A DNA stretch of 64,000 bases from a bacterium (GTDB taxonomy: Bacteria > Bdellovibrionota > Bacteriovoracia > Bacteriovoracales > Bacteriovoracaceae). Positions 54,943 through 63,710 of this stretch are shown here, piece by piece. The stretch spans positions 1-64,000 of the forward strand of contig JAUHVL010000006.1 in assembly GCA_030425045.1 (NCBI GenBank). Direction: 5' to 3'. Both the position numbers and the translations under genes were made by a program. Within the stretch, counting starts at the first letter, position 1, and each line of letters begins with the position of its first letter. The notes under the pieces are model-generated. The model saw only the letters and a list, made by a program, of their open reading frames with translations. It made no database searches and was not told the DNA's origin.

Positions 54943-55068
54943 ATTTTCTCCTCGTGTCAAACAATTACAATTCTATCCTTTAGAGGAGTTCTCCAATATG
55001 ATCTCAAACCTGCGAAATACTGACGAAAGTCTTACTTTTTACCATATTTTGTGACTTTTCTGACAATT

Positions 55069-55143
55069 TTGACACGATTATCTACTAATCTTATTTCACA
55101 AGTAGGGTAGATACCAACAGACATGTACTACAAGATTCTACCC
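55069..55143 (+). promoter_or_regulatory. Promoter and leader hairpin of the secretin-domain-like gene
   Basis: TTGACA (55069-55074, perfect -35) is 17 bp from TATTTC (55092-55097). The leader contains GGGTAGA (55105-55111) pairing with TCTACCC (55137-55143). AAAGGAG follows at 55153-55159, seven bases before the ATG. The hairpin could affect message stability or ribosome access. Confidence 0.5.
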
Positions 55144-55166
55144 CCAACACCCAAAGGAGTTTTTTC

Positions 55167-55808
55167 ATGAAATCATTTAAAGTTGCGATGGTATTTACCC
55201 TACTGCTTGCTTCATTTATCGCCTTCGCTGAGCCTCAATGCTCAACCATCGAAACCTGTATCAATAAGGTCTCTGCTATTACCAAGAAACCCTATTTCTG
55301 GAGCAACAAAAGGGCCTTAAAAGATAAAGTGGTGTTAAGTAATAATTTTAAAATAAATCAAAACAATGCTGATAGTTTTATCTCTCGACTTCTGTTTGAT
55401 AATGGATTCACGAGAATAAAGTATGAAGATGGTTATCAAATCATTTTTTCTAGAGATATACGCTATAACAGCACTCCCCTAAAAACTGTAAAAGAATTAA
55501 AGAACCTTGGAGAAAGTGATGATTACGTCATGGTTTCAATACCTGTCGATCATATTTTCGAAGCCAGTCTCATCACTAAAAACCTACGCCCCTTTATGAG
55601 TCGTTATGGTCGCGTGATCGGAAATGATGAAGGAAAAAAGATTATCCTTCAAGATACAGTAAATAACTCTAAACGGTTGGTTAAATTAATTAACAAAATG
55701 AAGCGAAATTACTCAGATAAAGAAGTGAAAGAATACACTAAAAAGTACAATCGAATTAATAAGTTAAAACAAAGAATTAAACAACTCGAGGCTGCTAAAA
55801 AAGTTTAA
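55167..55808 (+). CDS. Periplasmic protein resembling secretin N-domains
   Basis: The 213-residue protein has a signal peptide (FKVAMVFTLLLASFIAFA) and a possible Cys pair (CSTIETC). YVMVSIPVDHIFEASLITKNLRPFMSRYGRVIGNDEGKKIILQDT matches the NolW/N1-type ring domain of GspD/PilQ secretins, preceded by an N0-like part. The C-terminal 40 residues form a Lys-rich coiled coil. No secretin pore domain follows, so it is a stand-alone ring-domain protein. It may bind a secretion or pilus machine. Confidence 0.65.
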   Translation: MKSFKVAMVFTLLLASFIAFAEPQCSTIETCINKVSAITKKPYFWSNKRALKDKVVLSNNFKINQNNADSFISRLLFDNGFTRIKYEDGYQIIFSRDIRYNSTPLKTVKELKNLGESDDYVMVSIPVDHIFEASLITKNLRPFMSRYGRVIGNDEGKKIILQDTVNNSKRLVKLINKMKRNYSDKEVKEYTKKYNRINKLKQRIKQLEAAKKV

Positions 55809-55814
55809 AAAGCA

Positions 55815-56183
55815 CTAGTTTATTAAAGAACAATTCCCTGTATATTCAGATACCGTAGGAACTCCAAGTATCGGATAAAGAGTTTCAATCTTATATTGAA
55901 AATCGAATTCCAGAAACTGACTTTCCGTGTTTATACCTTCAAGAATTGTGAAAGTCTGCGACTGTCTGACACCAGAATTATGTCTAAGTTCAGCAAAGTA
56001 CTCATCGTTTGGATTACTCTTATTTGATACTCGATCAAGAAATATTTTATTAATTTTAATTGTATTAATATCGATAATAGATATCTCAATTTTATCTTCT
56101 GTTTCAGTAATTAGACAGCTATAAACGTCTGAACCTGATACACTAAAGCTCATTAAAATGATAAGTACTACTAATATTTTCAT
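55815..56183 (-). CDS. Small secreted protein, function unknown
   Basis: From ATG 56183 there are 122 residues; AGGA lies six bases upstream, and a TTG two codons earlier is less likely. A signal peptide (KILVVLIILMSFSVSGS) precedes a beta-rich body with two cysteines (YSCLITE and GNCSLIN) that could form a disulphide. It lies 35 bp downstream of the ankyrin-subtilase gene and may be co-transcribed with it. A role as inhibitor, chaperone or partner of that protease is possible but not shown. Confidence 0.65.
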   Translation of the reverse strand: MKILVVLIILMSFSVSGSDVYSCLITETEDKIEISIIDINTIKINKIFLDRVSNKSNPNDEYFAELRHNSGVRQSQTFTILEGINTESQFLEFDFQYKIETLYPILGVPTVSEYTGNCSLIN

Positions 56184-56224
56184 CAACAATCCTTTTGAAC
56201 GAGAGAAACATCATTACGAACCCG

Positions 56225-58084
56225 TTACATTTCACATGTTACAACTTCTAATTTCTCATTTTCACTATTAAACTTTATTTCACAATCTGACTTCAAATTA
56301 GCAGAATACCCAGGGAGAGGATAAGCCTCAATTGTATAAGCAGGCTCATCTAAGAGAATTCTTGCATTACCCTTACGACAATTAAAATCTTTTCCATTTA
56401 TATTGATTTTCATTAACCTTTTATCACAAGTAAATAGAAAGGATCCTCCTTGTGTTTTATGATAAGTAAAAAACAAATTGCCCTTAAGATATTCAAGTGT
56501 TTTTTCAGGGTTTACAACAATAGGGTTTTCTATTTGATTAATTAGATGAATTGAATAATCTCCCGTTTCTTTAATTATTTTTTTAATAAGATCCGGCCTA
56601 CTCTTTGTAATTTCTTTTGGAAGATAATTTAACATTCGTGTTACAAGCCCAGAAACAATAGGAGTTGCATAGGATGTCCCTCCCCAGTCATCAAAGACAG
56701 TGTCTGTATAATCTTCAGTTATCACTTTATTTAAGTAAAGATTTTCAGCTTTAGCCGCAAAGTCTACCGATAGGCCATGATTAGAGCCATTATCATGCTC
56801 TTTAAAGGTAAGCATCCCAACGTCATCAACTGAAGCAATTTGAAAAAAATAATCTGATCTATTTTCTAATTTTGGAAGAAAAAGATTCTTATTGCCTGCA
56901 CTTGTTAATAAAAAGACTTTCTTTCTAGCAGCTATTTCATTTAATTCTCTCATATCTCGCATTACAGATTTAACTTTTGAATAGCCACACGAAACATTTA
57001 TAACATCGGGATTATACTGTTGAATGAGCTTATCAATATTAAGTTCATCATAATTTCGGCAATGTACAGAAGGGTTACTCACAACTTCTATAAAGTTCAT
57101 TCCATTAATATCGGTAGACATAATAGCGGCACTTACAAGATCACCATGAGTACCCTTTGGCTTCAAAGGATAAAATCTTTTCTCTCTAGCCGATTCTTGA
57201 CCAAACAAAGACTTTCCTTGAGTCACAAGATTTTCATAGTTTAAGTCTAGAATCATATCATCTACGACAAGAACACTTTTCGCATCTATATAAAGAGAGT
57301 TAATACCATTATTATATTTTATCTTCTCAACTTCAGTGCCTATAAAATCTAAAATATCAACTCTTTGAGAAGTATATTCTCTATCATAAAAAAGAAATTC
57401 ATAGTCACCAAGTAGTAAGTTTTTTTGATAAAGATTAACTCTAGGGTCATTTAATAAAATATCAACGACACCATAATGTTCTTCATCTGCGGCAAGAGCA
57501 ATTGCCGACCAGCTATAATTATTTTCGGCGTTTACATCTAAGTCCGAACGAGAAAGAAGTAATTCAACAATTTTTTCATACCCACTGTCTGCCGCGACCA
57601 TAAGAGCATTCCAGCCGTTTTTATTTTTATAGTTCACATCTAATGATTCTTTCCCTAACAACATTCTAATAATCGTATGGTTTTCATCCTCTACAGCTTT
57701 CATTAAAGGAGTCCATCCCGATCTATTTGCTAAATTTAAGTTCACTCTCGGATCATCAATCAAAGTCTGTATGTAATCTAAGTGGTTATTTTGAACAGCG
57801 TAGTATAGTGGAGTTCTACCAACTGAATCTCTGACATTTAAATCCAAATTTTTTATTTTAAGAATTTCGTCGAAAGCATTTCGTGCTTCTCTGGAGATAA
57901 TATAATGAAGCACATGAAAACCTGTTCCATCTTGAACGTTAACATCAATTTCAGATGCATTAGCTTTTTCAATTATAACTTCAGGGCTATCTTTTAATAA
58001 ATCATAGATAATTTCAATTTTTGCATTCGAAGCGTAGGTAGCACTGAGATTTACGAGAAACGTGGCAATAAGTAAGAACTTCAT
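56225..58084 (-). CDS. Secreted ankyrin-repeat/subtilisin-like protease fusion
   Basis: The 619-residue protein has a signal peptide (residues 1-19). About five ankyrin-type repeats follow (roughly 45-230; GRTPLYYAVQNNHLDYIQTLI, GWTPLMKAVEDENHTIIRMLL, GWNALMVAADSGYEKIVELLL). A subtilase (S8) domain follows, with Asp in VLVVDDM (near 271), His in KGTHGDLVSAAI (near 313), the oxyanion Asn in TSAGNKN and Ser in GGTSYATPIVSG (near 468). The Asp motif lacks the usual DTG/DSG. The C-terminal 100 residues are beta-rich with cysteines. It could act outside the cell, for example on prey or host proteins. Confidence 0.85.
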   Translation of the reverse strand: MKFLLIATFLVNLSATYASNAKIEIIYDLLKDSPEVIIEKANASEIDVNVQDGTGFHVLHYIISREARNAFDEILKIKNLDLNVRDSVGRTPLYYAVQNNHLDYIQTLIDDPRVNLNLANRSGWTPLMKAVEDENHTIIRMLLGKESLDVNYKNKNGWNALMVAADSGYEKIVELLLSRSDLDVNAENNYSWSAIALAADEEHYGVVDILLNDPRVNLYQKNLLLGDYEFLFYDREYTSQRVDILDFIGTEVEKIKYNNGINSLYIDAKSVLVVDDMILDLNYENLVTQGKSLFGQESAREKRFYPLKPKGTHGDLVSAAIMSTDINGMNFIEVVSNPSVHCRNYDELNIDKLIQQYNPDVINVSCGYSKVKSVMRDMRELNEIAARKKVFLLTSAGNKNLFLPKLENRSDYFFQIASVDDVGMLTFKEHDNGSNHGLSVDFAAKAENLYLNKVITEDYTDTVFDDWGGTSYATPIVSGLVTRMLNYLPKEITKSRPDLIKKIIKETGDYSIHLINQIENPIVVNPEKTLEYLKGNLFFTYHKTQGGSFLFTCDKRLMKININGKDFNCRKGNARILLDEPAYTIEAYPLPGYSANLKSDCEIKFNSENEKLEVVTCEM

Positions 58085-58178
58085 TCTAAAGACCTTGTTT
58101 ATAGTTTAGTATTTTCCCATATTTGCGTTAAAGTTCGATAACATTGAACAAGAGATCCTTCAAGTTCAAGTGAACATT

Positions 58179-59255
58179 TTATTGAGTTACGATTTTAACA
58201 AGAGATGGAGCAGCCGTTAGCCCAGGAGATTCAACCCCAAGAAATTCTAAATAGTTATCTATACCATGCTGCTCTTTCGTTCCGATAAAAAAGTCAGAAT
58301 AAACGTTGCCACACTTTTTTATTTTAGGACGTATTCCACAATAGGCCATTTCAAGATCTGAGATCTCAATTCCCTTAAATTGCTCTTTAATAACAGGATA
58401 CATTTTCTCAATGGTTTGATCTGATTGTTTGTGGTCGTACTCAGTTGTGTCTTCGGTATCAGGACCAAAGTAAATAATACCATCTCGTCCAAACACGGTA
58501 TGAACGCCGAGGCCTTTAAGTTCTGGCTGTGGAACGGGATAAAGTAAACTTTTATTATAAAACTCTTTTTTAAGTCTTACGTAATTTCCCTTAACCCAGT
58601 ATGATTCAAAATCATCTAAACCTAATTTTTTTCTTAAATCGATAGCGAAACCACCAGCGCAGTTATAGAGATTTTCGCAAGTTAAACTTTCTTTTTCGGT
58701 AGTGACCTTAAAAGTCTTTTCTTTTTTTATCTCTAAAACCTGATCCCCTTTTAAAAGATGAACATCATTTTTTTCTAACCATAACTCTAGTTTTTTAACA
58801 GCATCAGCAATATCGAGCACCCCTGTCGATTTAGAAAAAAAGGCATCTTCAATATTTACAAACGACTGCAAGGCTTCAATTTCAGCTGGACCACACTGTG
58901 AAATATTTGGAACCTTATTTTTATGAGCTTGTTTATAAAGTTCAGAAAGAATTGTTTTTTCTTTAGTGTTTGTTGCAAAAACATATTTACCACAACGATT
59001 TAAGTAGATATCAAGTTCACTAGAGAGTTCATCCCACAAATGATTACCCATAAGACAATGATAATGTTTTAAACTATTTGTAGGATAATAAAGCCCAGCA
59101 TGTAAGACGCCGCTATTTCTTCCGGTGGCCATATCACCTAGAAAAGGGCTTTTTTCAAATAAGACAATGGTGGAACTTTGAGATTTTTTTCTCAATTCAC
59201 GGGCAACAAGTAGCCCAATTATTCCACCACCAATAATGATATGATCGACGAGCAT
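58179..59255 (-). CDS. L-2-hydroxyglutarate oxidase-like FAD oxidoreductase
   Basis: The 358-residue DAO-family protein starts IIIGGGIIGLLVARELRKK (FAD-binding GxGxxG), then SGVLHAGLYYPTNSLK, a conserved active-site region of LhgO. YNCAGGFAID and FLGVESPGLTAAPSL are also family features. It would oxidise L-2-hydroxyglutarate to 2-oxoglutarate and pass electrons to quinone at the membrane. It lies 7 bp after the second regulator gene, so the three genes probably form one operon. Confidence 0.85.
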   Translation of the reverse strand: MLVDHIIIGGGIIGLLVARELRKKSQSSTIVLFEKSPFLGDMATGRNSGVLHAGLYYPTNSLKHYHCLMGNHLWDELSSELDIYLNRCGKYVFATNTKEKTILSELYKQAHKNKVPNISQCGPAEIEALQSFVNIEDAFFSKSTGVLDIADAVKKLELWLEKNDVHLLKGDQVLEIKKEKTFKVTTEKESLTCENLYNCAGGFAIDLRKKLGLDDFESYWVKGNYVRLKKEFYNKSLLYPVPQPELKGLGVHTVFGRDGIIYFGPDTEDTTEYDHKQSDQTIEKMYPVIKEQFKGIEISDLEMAYCGIRPKIKKCGNVYSDFFIGTKEQHGIDNYLEFLGVESPGLTAAPSLVKIVTQ

Positions 59256-59262
59256 AAGGCGA

Positions 59263-59772
59263 TCATACCGCCTCTAGCTGCTCATCGACTAGGTCTTTAT
59301 AGATTGATCGTCCCCAAAAAAGAACCTGCTTATCAGCTGTTATCTCTTTTAAGGGTAATCTTTGACGTTCAATAGCGATTTGCGCCAAAAACTGATCGAT
59401 TTCTTTAAATTTTTGGTCAAGGGCATCTCGTTCTTTACTGGTGAGATAGACCTTTTTCATATTTAAGTTCGTTCTCTTCTTCACTTCCTCTTTAAAAAAA
59501 TTATTAACCAGAGATGAAAAAAGCTCTTTTAATTCGTGACCGACTGATGATCTATTATTTATTTCACTTAGCCAGCGACTTTTTGTCTCGTTATTTAAAA
59601 CAAATACCCCCTTATCTTGTCTTTTTATAATCCCTTTATTAATGAGGTGACTTAAAACATTTTTTAAAAGGTTCTGATCTAACTTGGTATCTTTTACCAA
59701 CTCGAATAATTCTTTTCCTCTTTTCTCTAACGACTCTAAAACAATTCTCTCTATAACTAATACACCACTCAT
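59263..59772 (-). CDS. Winged-helix regulator-like protein (TIGR02147-type C-terminal part)
   Basis: The 169-residue protein has an N-terminal winged-helix pattern (LLKNVLSHLINKGIIKRQDKGVFVLN) and a C-terminal helical part with VYLTSKERDALDQKFKEIDQFLAQIA. The latter resembles the end of TIGR02147 proteins common in Bdellovibrio and Fibrobacter. It lies 9 bp downstream of a small helix-turn-helix gene that would supply the missing N-terminal part. It probably regulates the adjacent operon. Assignment is by pattern. Confidence 0.6.
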   Translation of the reverse strand: MSGVLVIERIVLESLEKRGKELFELVKDTKLDQNLLKNVLSHLINKGIIKRQDKGVFVLNNETKSRWLSEINNRSSVGHELKELFSSLVNNFFKEEVKKRTNLNMKKVYLTSKERDALDQKFKEIDQFLAQIAIERQRLPLKEITADKQVLFWGRSIYKDLVDEQLEAV

Positions 59773-59781
59773 TTTTCTCTC

Positions 59782-60069
59782 CTAAGCTAGCTGACTTTTT
59801 AATTCTCTTAATCCCATAATTCTTTTTAGTGATTCCACCATCTCGTTTCTTTTAGCCCCAATATCCACTCCCAAGCTAAGCATTCCGATTTGATCTCCAT
59901 ATGTTAATTTCCTTATGCGGTCCCACTCTCCGATTCTCATCTCCTGACCATTAAAAATCCTAAAAACTCTTGTTCGCTCAATTCCTGTTAAATCAGCGAA
60001 TTGCTTAAGCGTTTTGTTTCCAAACTTTGATTTAAAATCTTCCAATAACTCTTTTTGAAGAATATGCAC
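59782..60069 (-). CDS. Small Cro/C1-like helix-turn-helix protein
   Basis: The 95-residue protein starts with GTG behind a strong AAAAGGAG (six-base spacing). NKTLKQFADLTGIERTRVFRIFNGQEMRIGEWDRI is a helix-turn-helix of the Cro/C1 type. It precedes the winged-helix gene by 9 bp and the flavoprotein gene beyond it. It may be the DNA-binding half of a two-gene version of a TIGR02147-like regulator. Confidence 0.72.
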   Translation of the reverse strand: MHILQKELLEDFKSKFGNKTLKQFADLTGIERTRVFRIFNGQEMRIGEWDRIRKLTYGDQIGMLSLGVDIGAKRNEMVESLKRIMGLRELKSQLA

Positions 60070-60208
60070 TTTCGACTCCTTTTAAATTTGTGCTGTCTTA
60101 GTAAGCAAAGAGAATGCCAGTTTTTCTTTCCATGAATTCATGACTTAGCTATACTTTTTTCAAGATGCCGTTCTAATTTGAACTAAAAAGAGGTGAAAAA
60201 AGACCACA

Positions 60209-60982
60209 ATGCAGGGAGTCATAAGCAGCAATATTCTCTTTGATACCGAAGATGACTGTCCTTTCAGATGGGAGAATCGTCGGGAATTACTAAGCGAAAT
60301 CGTCACTGAAAACAAGCCCCTCATCATCGCTACCCAAGAAGGCAAAAGACCTCAATTGATCGATCTCGAAAGCCTTTTAACAGAATATCGCTTAATTGAA
60401 TCCCATCGAGAATGGATTAAAACGAGGATGTACCCAAGCTTTTTTATTCATAAGTCTGTCGATGTGATAAAAAGCGGTGATATCTGGCTCTCAAAAACTC
60501 CTCATATTGCAGGCTCTAGTTCATTTGAGTCAATGTTTCCAAGACTCATGTGTTGGGCCATTATTGAATTAAAATCAAAGCAGTACTTTCTTATCAACAC
60601 TCATCTTGATCACATCAAAGGTGAAACAAGAAAAGAGCAAATTAAAGTTCTCATTAACGAATCATTAAAAATCAATACATCTCATCTTCCCATTATCCTC
60701 ACGGGTGATTTCAACGAAGGACCACTAGGTAACGTAAGGTTGGAGCTTACTCAAAACTTTAAAGATATCATCGATCCATGGATTCAACTCGGAAAAAAAG
60801 AAGAGTCAAGCTATCACAAAAACTTAACCGTCAATCCACCCCTTGGCTTTAACGGAGAACGGATTGATTGGATTTTGCACGACAAGAGCATTGGCTGTGA
60901 GGAAGTAAGGCTTCTAAAAAATTCTTACAAAGATCTCTACCCATCCGATCATTACCCCGTATTTGCAGCACTTAGACTCTAA
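60209..60982 (+). CDS. Endonuclease/exonuclease/phosphatase (EEP) family protein
   Basis: The 257-residue protein has EEP motifs in order: SSNILFDTED (Asn near 8), ATQEGKRPQ (metal Glu), INTHLDHIKGE, LTGDFNEGP, ERIDWILHD and the C-terminal PSDHYPVFA. These are the metal and catalytic residues of DNase I/sphingomyelinase-like hydrolases. No signal peptide is seen, so it acts in the cytoplasm. The substrate may be a nucleic acid, phosphoinositide-like or other phosphoester. Confidence 0.87.
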   Translation: MQGVISSNILFDTEDDCPFRWENRRELLSEIVTENKPLIIATQEGKRPQLIDLESLLTEYRLIESHREWIKTRMYPSFFIHKSVDVIKSGDIWLSKTPHIAGSSSFESMFPRLMCWAIIELKSKQYFLINTHLDHIKGETRKEQIKVLINESLKINTSHLPIILTGDFNEGPLGNVRLELTQNFKDIIDPWIQLGKKEESSYHKNLTVNPPLGFNGERIDWILHDKSIGCEEVRLLKNSYKDLYPSDHYPVFAALRL

Positions 60983-60989
60983 TGTCAGC

Positions 60990-61018
60990 TTGGCACTACC
61001 GAGTAATTATTCAATAAT
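60990..61018 (+). promoter_or_regulatory. Predicted promoter of the DUF4833-like gene
   Basis: TTGGCA (60990-60995) and AATAAT (61013-61018) are 17 bp apart, about 55 bp before the ATG. Confidence 0.45.
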
Positions 61019-61073
61019 TTATATTAAGAGAGCTAAATTTATGATTAAAACCTAGAAAAGGAGATCTTGGTTT

Positions 61074-61598
61074 ATGAAGTCAATCTTACTTATTTCTACT
61101 CTATTTTTAACACTCAATACTCAAGCCGCTACGAAAACGGTTTTTAAAGTTTATAAAAGTATTAAAGCAAAAAATGTTCTTCATTATAAAGTCAATATTG
61201 ATGCTAGCAAGTGTACTTTTACTTCAGGTGTCTATGCAGAGTGGAAAATGGATGAGGAAGATGGGCGTTGGAAACCATTAGCAGAATCTTCTGGCATGAT
61301 AAAAAAACCTCTATGGCCTAATAACTCTACTTTAAAAAACCAAGAAATTAATTTTGATACAGAGGCCATTGAAAATTTCCAAGAGAAGGGAGTCGTTCAA
61401 AGTAGTAATGTCGGACTTTTTATTGAAAAACAAAATAATGGACGATGTTTAATTAAAAACCTTGTTCTCGTTGATAACAAAGATATAAATCTTTCTTACT
61501 TACACGTAAAAACATTCTTAGGTTCGATTAGTAAAGTAACCATAAAAGGAGAAGGCTTTATCGACAAAAAAGAATTCAATAAAGTTGTTACACTTTAG
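61074..61598 (+). CDS. Secreted DUF4833-like protein
   Basis: The 174-residue protein has a signal peptide (ILLISTLFLTLNTQA). FKVYKSIKAKNVLHYKVNIDASKCTF followed by VYAEWKMDEEDGRWKPL resembles DUF4833, a secreted family of unknown function. Two cysteines (SKCTF, GRCLI) may pair. AGGAG lies ten bases before the ATG. Its 3' end overlaps the convergent psd gene by 11 bp. Confidence 0.65.
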   Translation: MKSILLISTLFLTLNTQAATKTVFKVYKSIKAKNVLHYKVNIDASKCTFTSGVYAEWKMDEEDGRWKPLAESSGMIKKPLWPNNSTLKNQEINFDTEAIENFQEKGVVQSSNVGLFIEKQNNGRCLIKNLVLVDNKDINLSYLHVKTFLGSISKVTIKGEGFIDKKEFNKVVTL

Positions 61599-62487
61599 TC
61601 CCGATCTCTGTTCCTAGCTTAATATAAGTTTCGATACCCTTAGCTGTATAATCGAGAATATCCTGAGAAGGTTTCCACTTCCCTTTCTCTCCTATGATAA
61701 CAACAGTCGAACCACCAAAAAGAAAATATCCTTTCTCATCACCTCTGTTAAATTCTTTATCATGATGAGATTGAACAATTTTGCCAACGCAGATGGCCCC
61801 AACTTCAAGATAAGCAATTTTTCCAAAGTTTTCCGTTTCTAAAATGGAAACGGCCCTTTCATTAATAAGAAAAATATCAGGTTTTTCAACTAGTGCAATG
61901 GGGTTAACGGAGTGAAGAATATTTCCTCTACGATAACTATCTAGAGTTGTTCCTGAGTCAGGATAATGGAAGCGATGATAATCAACAGGGCAAAGTCTTG
62001 CGATCATAAGTGGACCACCTTTAAAAGTATCGCCCCACTTTTCATGATCTATCATCGACTCTGGTTTTAAAAAATTACCTTTTACAGGAATTGTTGTTTC
62101 TTCAGTAATACTTTCATAACCAAAATAGCGGGCCTCACATGGCGCCGCCAATGAATTTTTATCGGAAACAAAACTTCTTTTTCCCTCTTTAAACCTTCGA
62201 ATAAAAAACTCATTGAAGCTCTGGTAAGGAGCCGACTCATCTCTATTTTCATGAGGTAAAAACTCATCCATTTGAATATTAAATTTCTCAATAAAGGGAT
62301 CAATTTTCTTGGTGCTATTTGGTTTGTCTTGGAAAGAACCATAAAACTTACTAAACCATGAACTGGTGGCGACGGGCGCAAGTGCTTTTCCTAAAAATGA
62401 TTGATAAAACCACTTTACTGCGTTTTCACCGTAAACTCTCTCAATCTCTTGCTCTCCAGACTCTCTATTAAAGTATTTAATTTCCAC
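61588..62487 (-). CDS. psd: Phosphatidylserine decarboxylase
   Basis: The 299-residue protein has FNEFFIRRFKEGKR, AAPCEARY, LCPVDYHRFHYPDSG, the VGAICVGKIVQSH segment and the self-cleavage motif FGGSTVV (near residue 260). The Ser there becomes the pyruvoyl group. It makes phosphatidylethanolamine in the inner membrane. The GGST form is found in the shorter-chain subgroup of the family, while E. coli has LGST. It is divergent from htrA. Confidence 0.94.
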   Translation of the reverse strand: MEIKYFNRESGEQEIERVYGENAVKWFYQSFLGKALAPVATSSWFSKFYGSFQDKPNSTKKIDPFIEKFNIQMDEFLPHENRDESAPYQSFNEFFIRRFKEGKRSFVSDKNSLAAPCEARYFGYESITEETTIPVKGNFLKPESMIDHEKWGDTFKGGPLMIARLCPVDYHRFHYPDSGTTLDSYRRGNILHSVNPIALVEKPDIFLINERAVSILETENFGKIAYLEVGAICVGKIVQSHHDKEFNRGDEKGYFLFGGSTVVIIGEKGKWKPSQDILDYTAKGIETYIKLGTEIGTKV

Positions 62488-62528
62488 TACTTAGACCCTA
62501 TTTTACAGCTATTTTACATACTGTTTAC

Positions 62529-62557
62529 TTGAAAAATTTTTTACAAAACCGTATATC
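62529..62557 (+). promoter_or_regulatory. Predicted promoter of the HtrA-like gene
   Basis: TTGAAA (62529-62534) and TATATC (62552-62557) are 17 bp apart, giving a leader of about 28 nt before the TTG start at 62592. Confidence 0.42.
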
Positions 62558-62591
62558 TATATAGGTAGTCATTGTCGTGGAGGGTACTGAA

Positions 62592-63710
62592 TTGATCAAG
62601 TCTATTCTAGCAATTTTTGTCGTTTTATTGTCGATTAACTCTTCTTATGCCTTTTTTGGAAAGGATAAAAAAACTGATAACGAAAAGAAAAAACAAATCA
62701 TTCAAGAGAGAACAGACTTATTAAGTTACGAAAAAAATACTATCGATATTTTTAAAAATACGTCAGCTTCTGTCGTCAATGTTTCAAATAATAGACTTAT
62801 CAGAAGTGGTTGGCTTTTTGATAGTAGAACAACGGAAGTTCCCGCGGGAGCAGGTACTGGGTTTGTTTGGGATGATAAAGGTCACATCATTACTAACTTT
62901 CACGTTATTCAAAGAGGAAGCTCCTTTACAGTTTCATTTAAAAATGACCCCAAACAATATGAAGCAGAACTTGTTGGTGCTGAGCCAGCTAAAGACATTG
63001 CCGTATTAAAACTTAAAAAGCTTCCAAAAAAGCTCACACCGATCAGTATGGGAACATCGTCTAACCTCGTTGTCGGCCAAAAGGCCATGGCGATAGGTAG
63101 TCCCTTTGGTCTTGATCAATCGATAACATCAGGGATTATTTCTGCCCTTGGAAGAAAAATCCAAGGAATTGGTGGGGTCAGTATTTATGGAATGATTCAA
63201 ACAGATTGCTCTATTAACCCAGGTAACTCTGGTGGCCCCCTGCTTGACTCCGCTGGAAATGTGATTGGAATGAATACTATGATTTTTAGTCATTCAGGTT
63301 CGAGTGCTGGAGTTGGCTTCGCTGTACCCGCTGATACAATCAATCGCATTGTTCCTGAGCTCATCAAGTACGGCAAAGTTATGTCAAGGCCATATATTGG
63401 TGTCGCTCTTTTAGATGATAACCGTGCTCGCTATTATGGCTTTACTGAAGGTGTGGTTATTAGAGAAGTTTTTGATGGCGGACCTGCTGAAAAAGCGGGA
63501 CTAAGAGGAACGAAAGTCGATCGAAGAGGACAGCCTTATTGGGGAGATGTGATTGTCGCCATCGATGACAAACCTATTAATAGCTACGACGATATCTACC
63601 ACGTTCTTGAAAAATATAAAAAAGGTGATCGCGTAGAGATTACTTATCTTAGAGACGATAAGAAAAAAAAGGTAAAGTTAAACCTTACCAATAGCGCTCA
63701 GTTTGAGTAA
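62592..63710 (+). CDS. HtrA/DegQ-type trypsin-like protease with one PDZ domain
   Basis: The start is TTG 62592 (372 residues), because GGAGGG lies seven bases upstream; a GTG 15 bases earlier overlaps that ribosome site. A signal peptide (SILAIFVVLLSINSSYA) precedes the protease domain with His in TNFHVI (near 103), Asp in AKDIAVLKL (near 134) and Ser in NPGNSGGPLLD (near 212). One PDZ domain follows (about 265-365; GPAEKAGLRG, GDVIVAIDDKPI). It is a periplasmic quality-control protease. The single PDZ domain resembles DegS rather than DegP. Confidence 0.93.
   Translation: MIKSILAIFVVLLSINSSYAFFGKDKKTDNEKKKQIIQERTDLLSYEKNTIDIFKNTSASVVNVSNNRLIRSGWLFDSRTTEVPAGAGTGFVWDDKGHIITNFHVIQRGSSFTVSFKNDPKQYEAELVGAEPAKDIAVLKLKKLPKKLTPISMGTSSNLVVGQKAMAIGSPFGLDQSITSGIISALGRKIQGIGGVSIYGMIQTDCSINPGNSGGPLLDSAGNVIGMNTMIFSHSGSSAGVGFAVPADTINRIVPELIKYGKVMSRPYIGVALLDDNRARYYGFTEGVVIREVFDGGPAEKAGLRGTKVDRRGQPYWGDVIVAIDDKPINSYDDIYHVLEKYKKGDRVEITYLRDDKKKKVKLNLTNSAQFE

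Noticed and set aside
54943-55068. Small genes in the Trk/secretin-domain divergent region
   Set aside because: The short frames here have no ribosome site and no protein pattern; only the promoter further right is supported.
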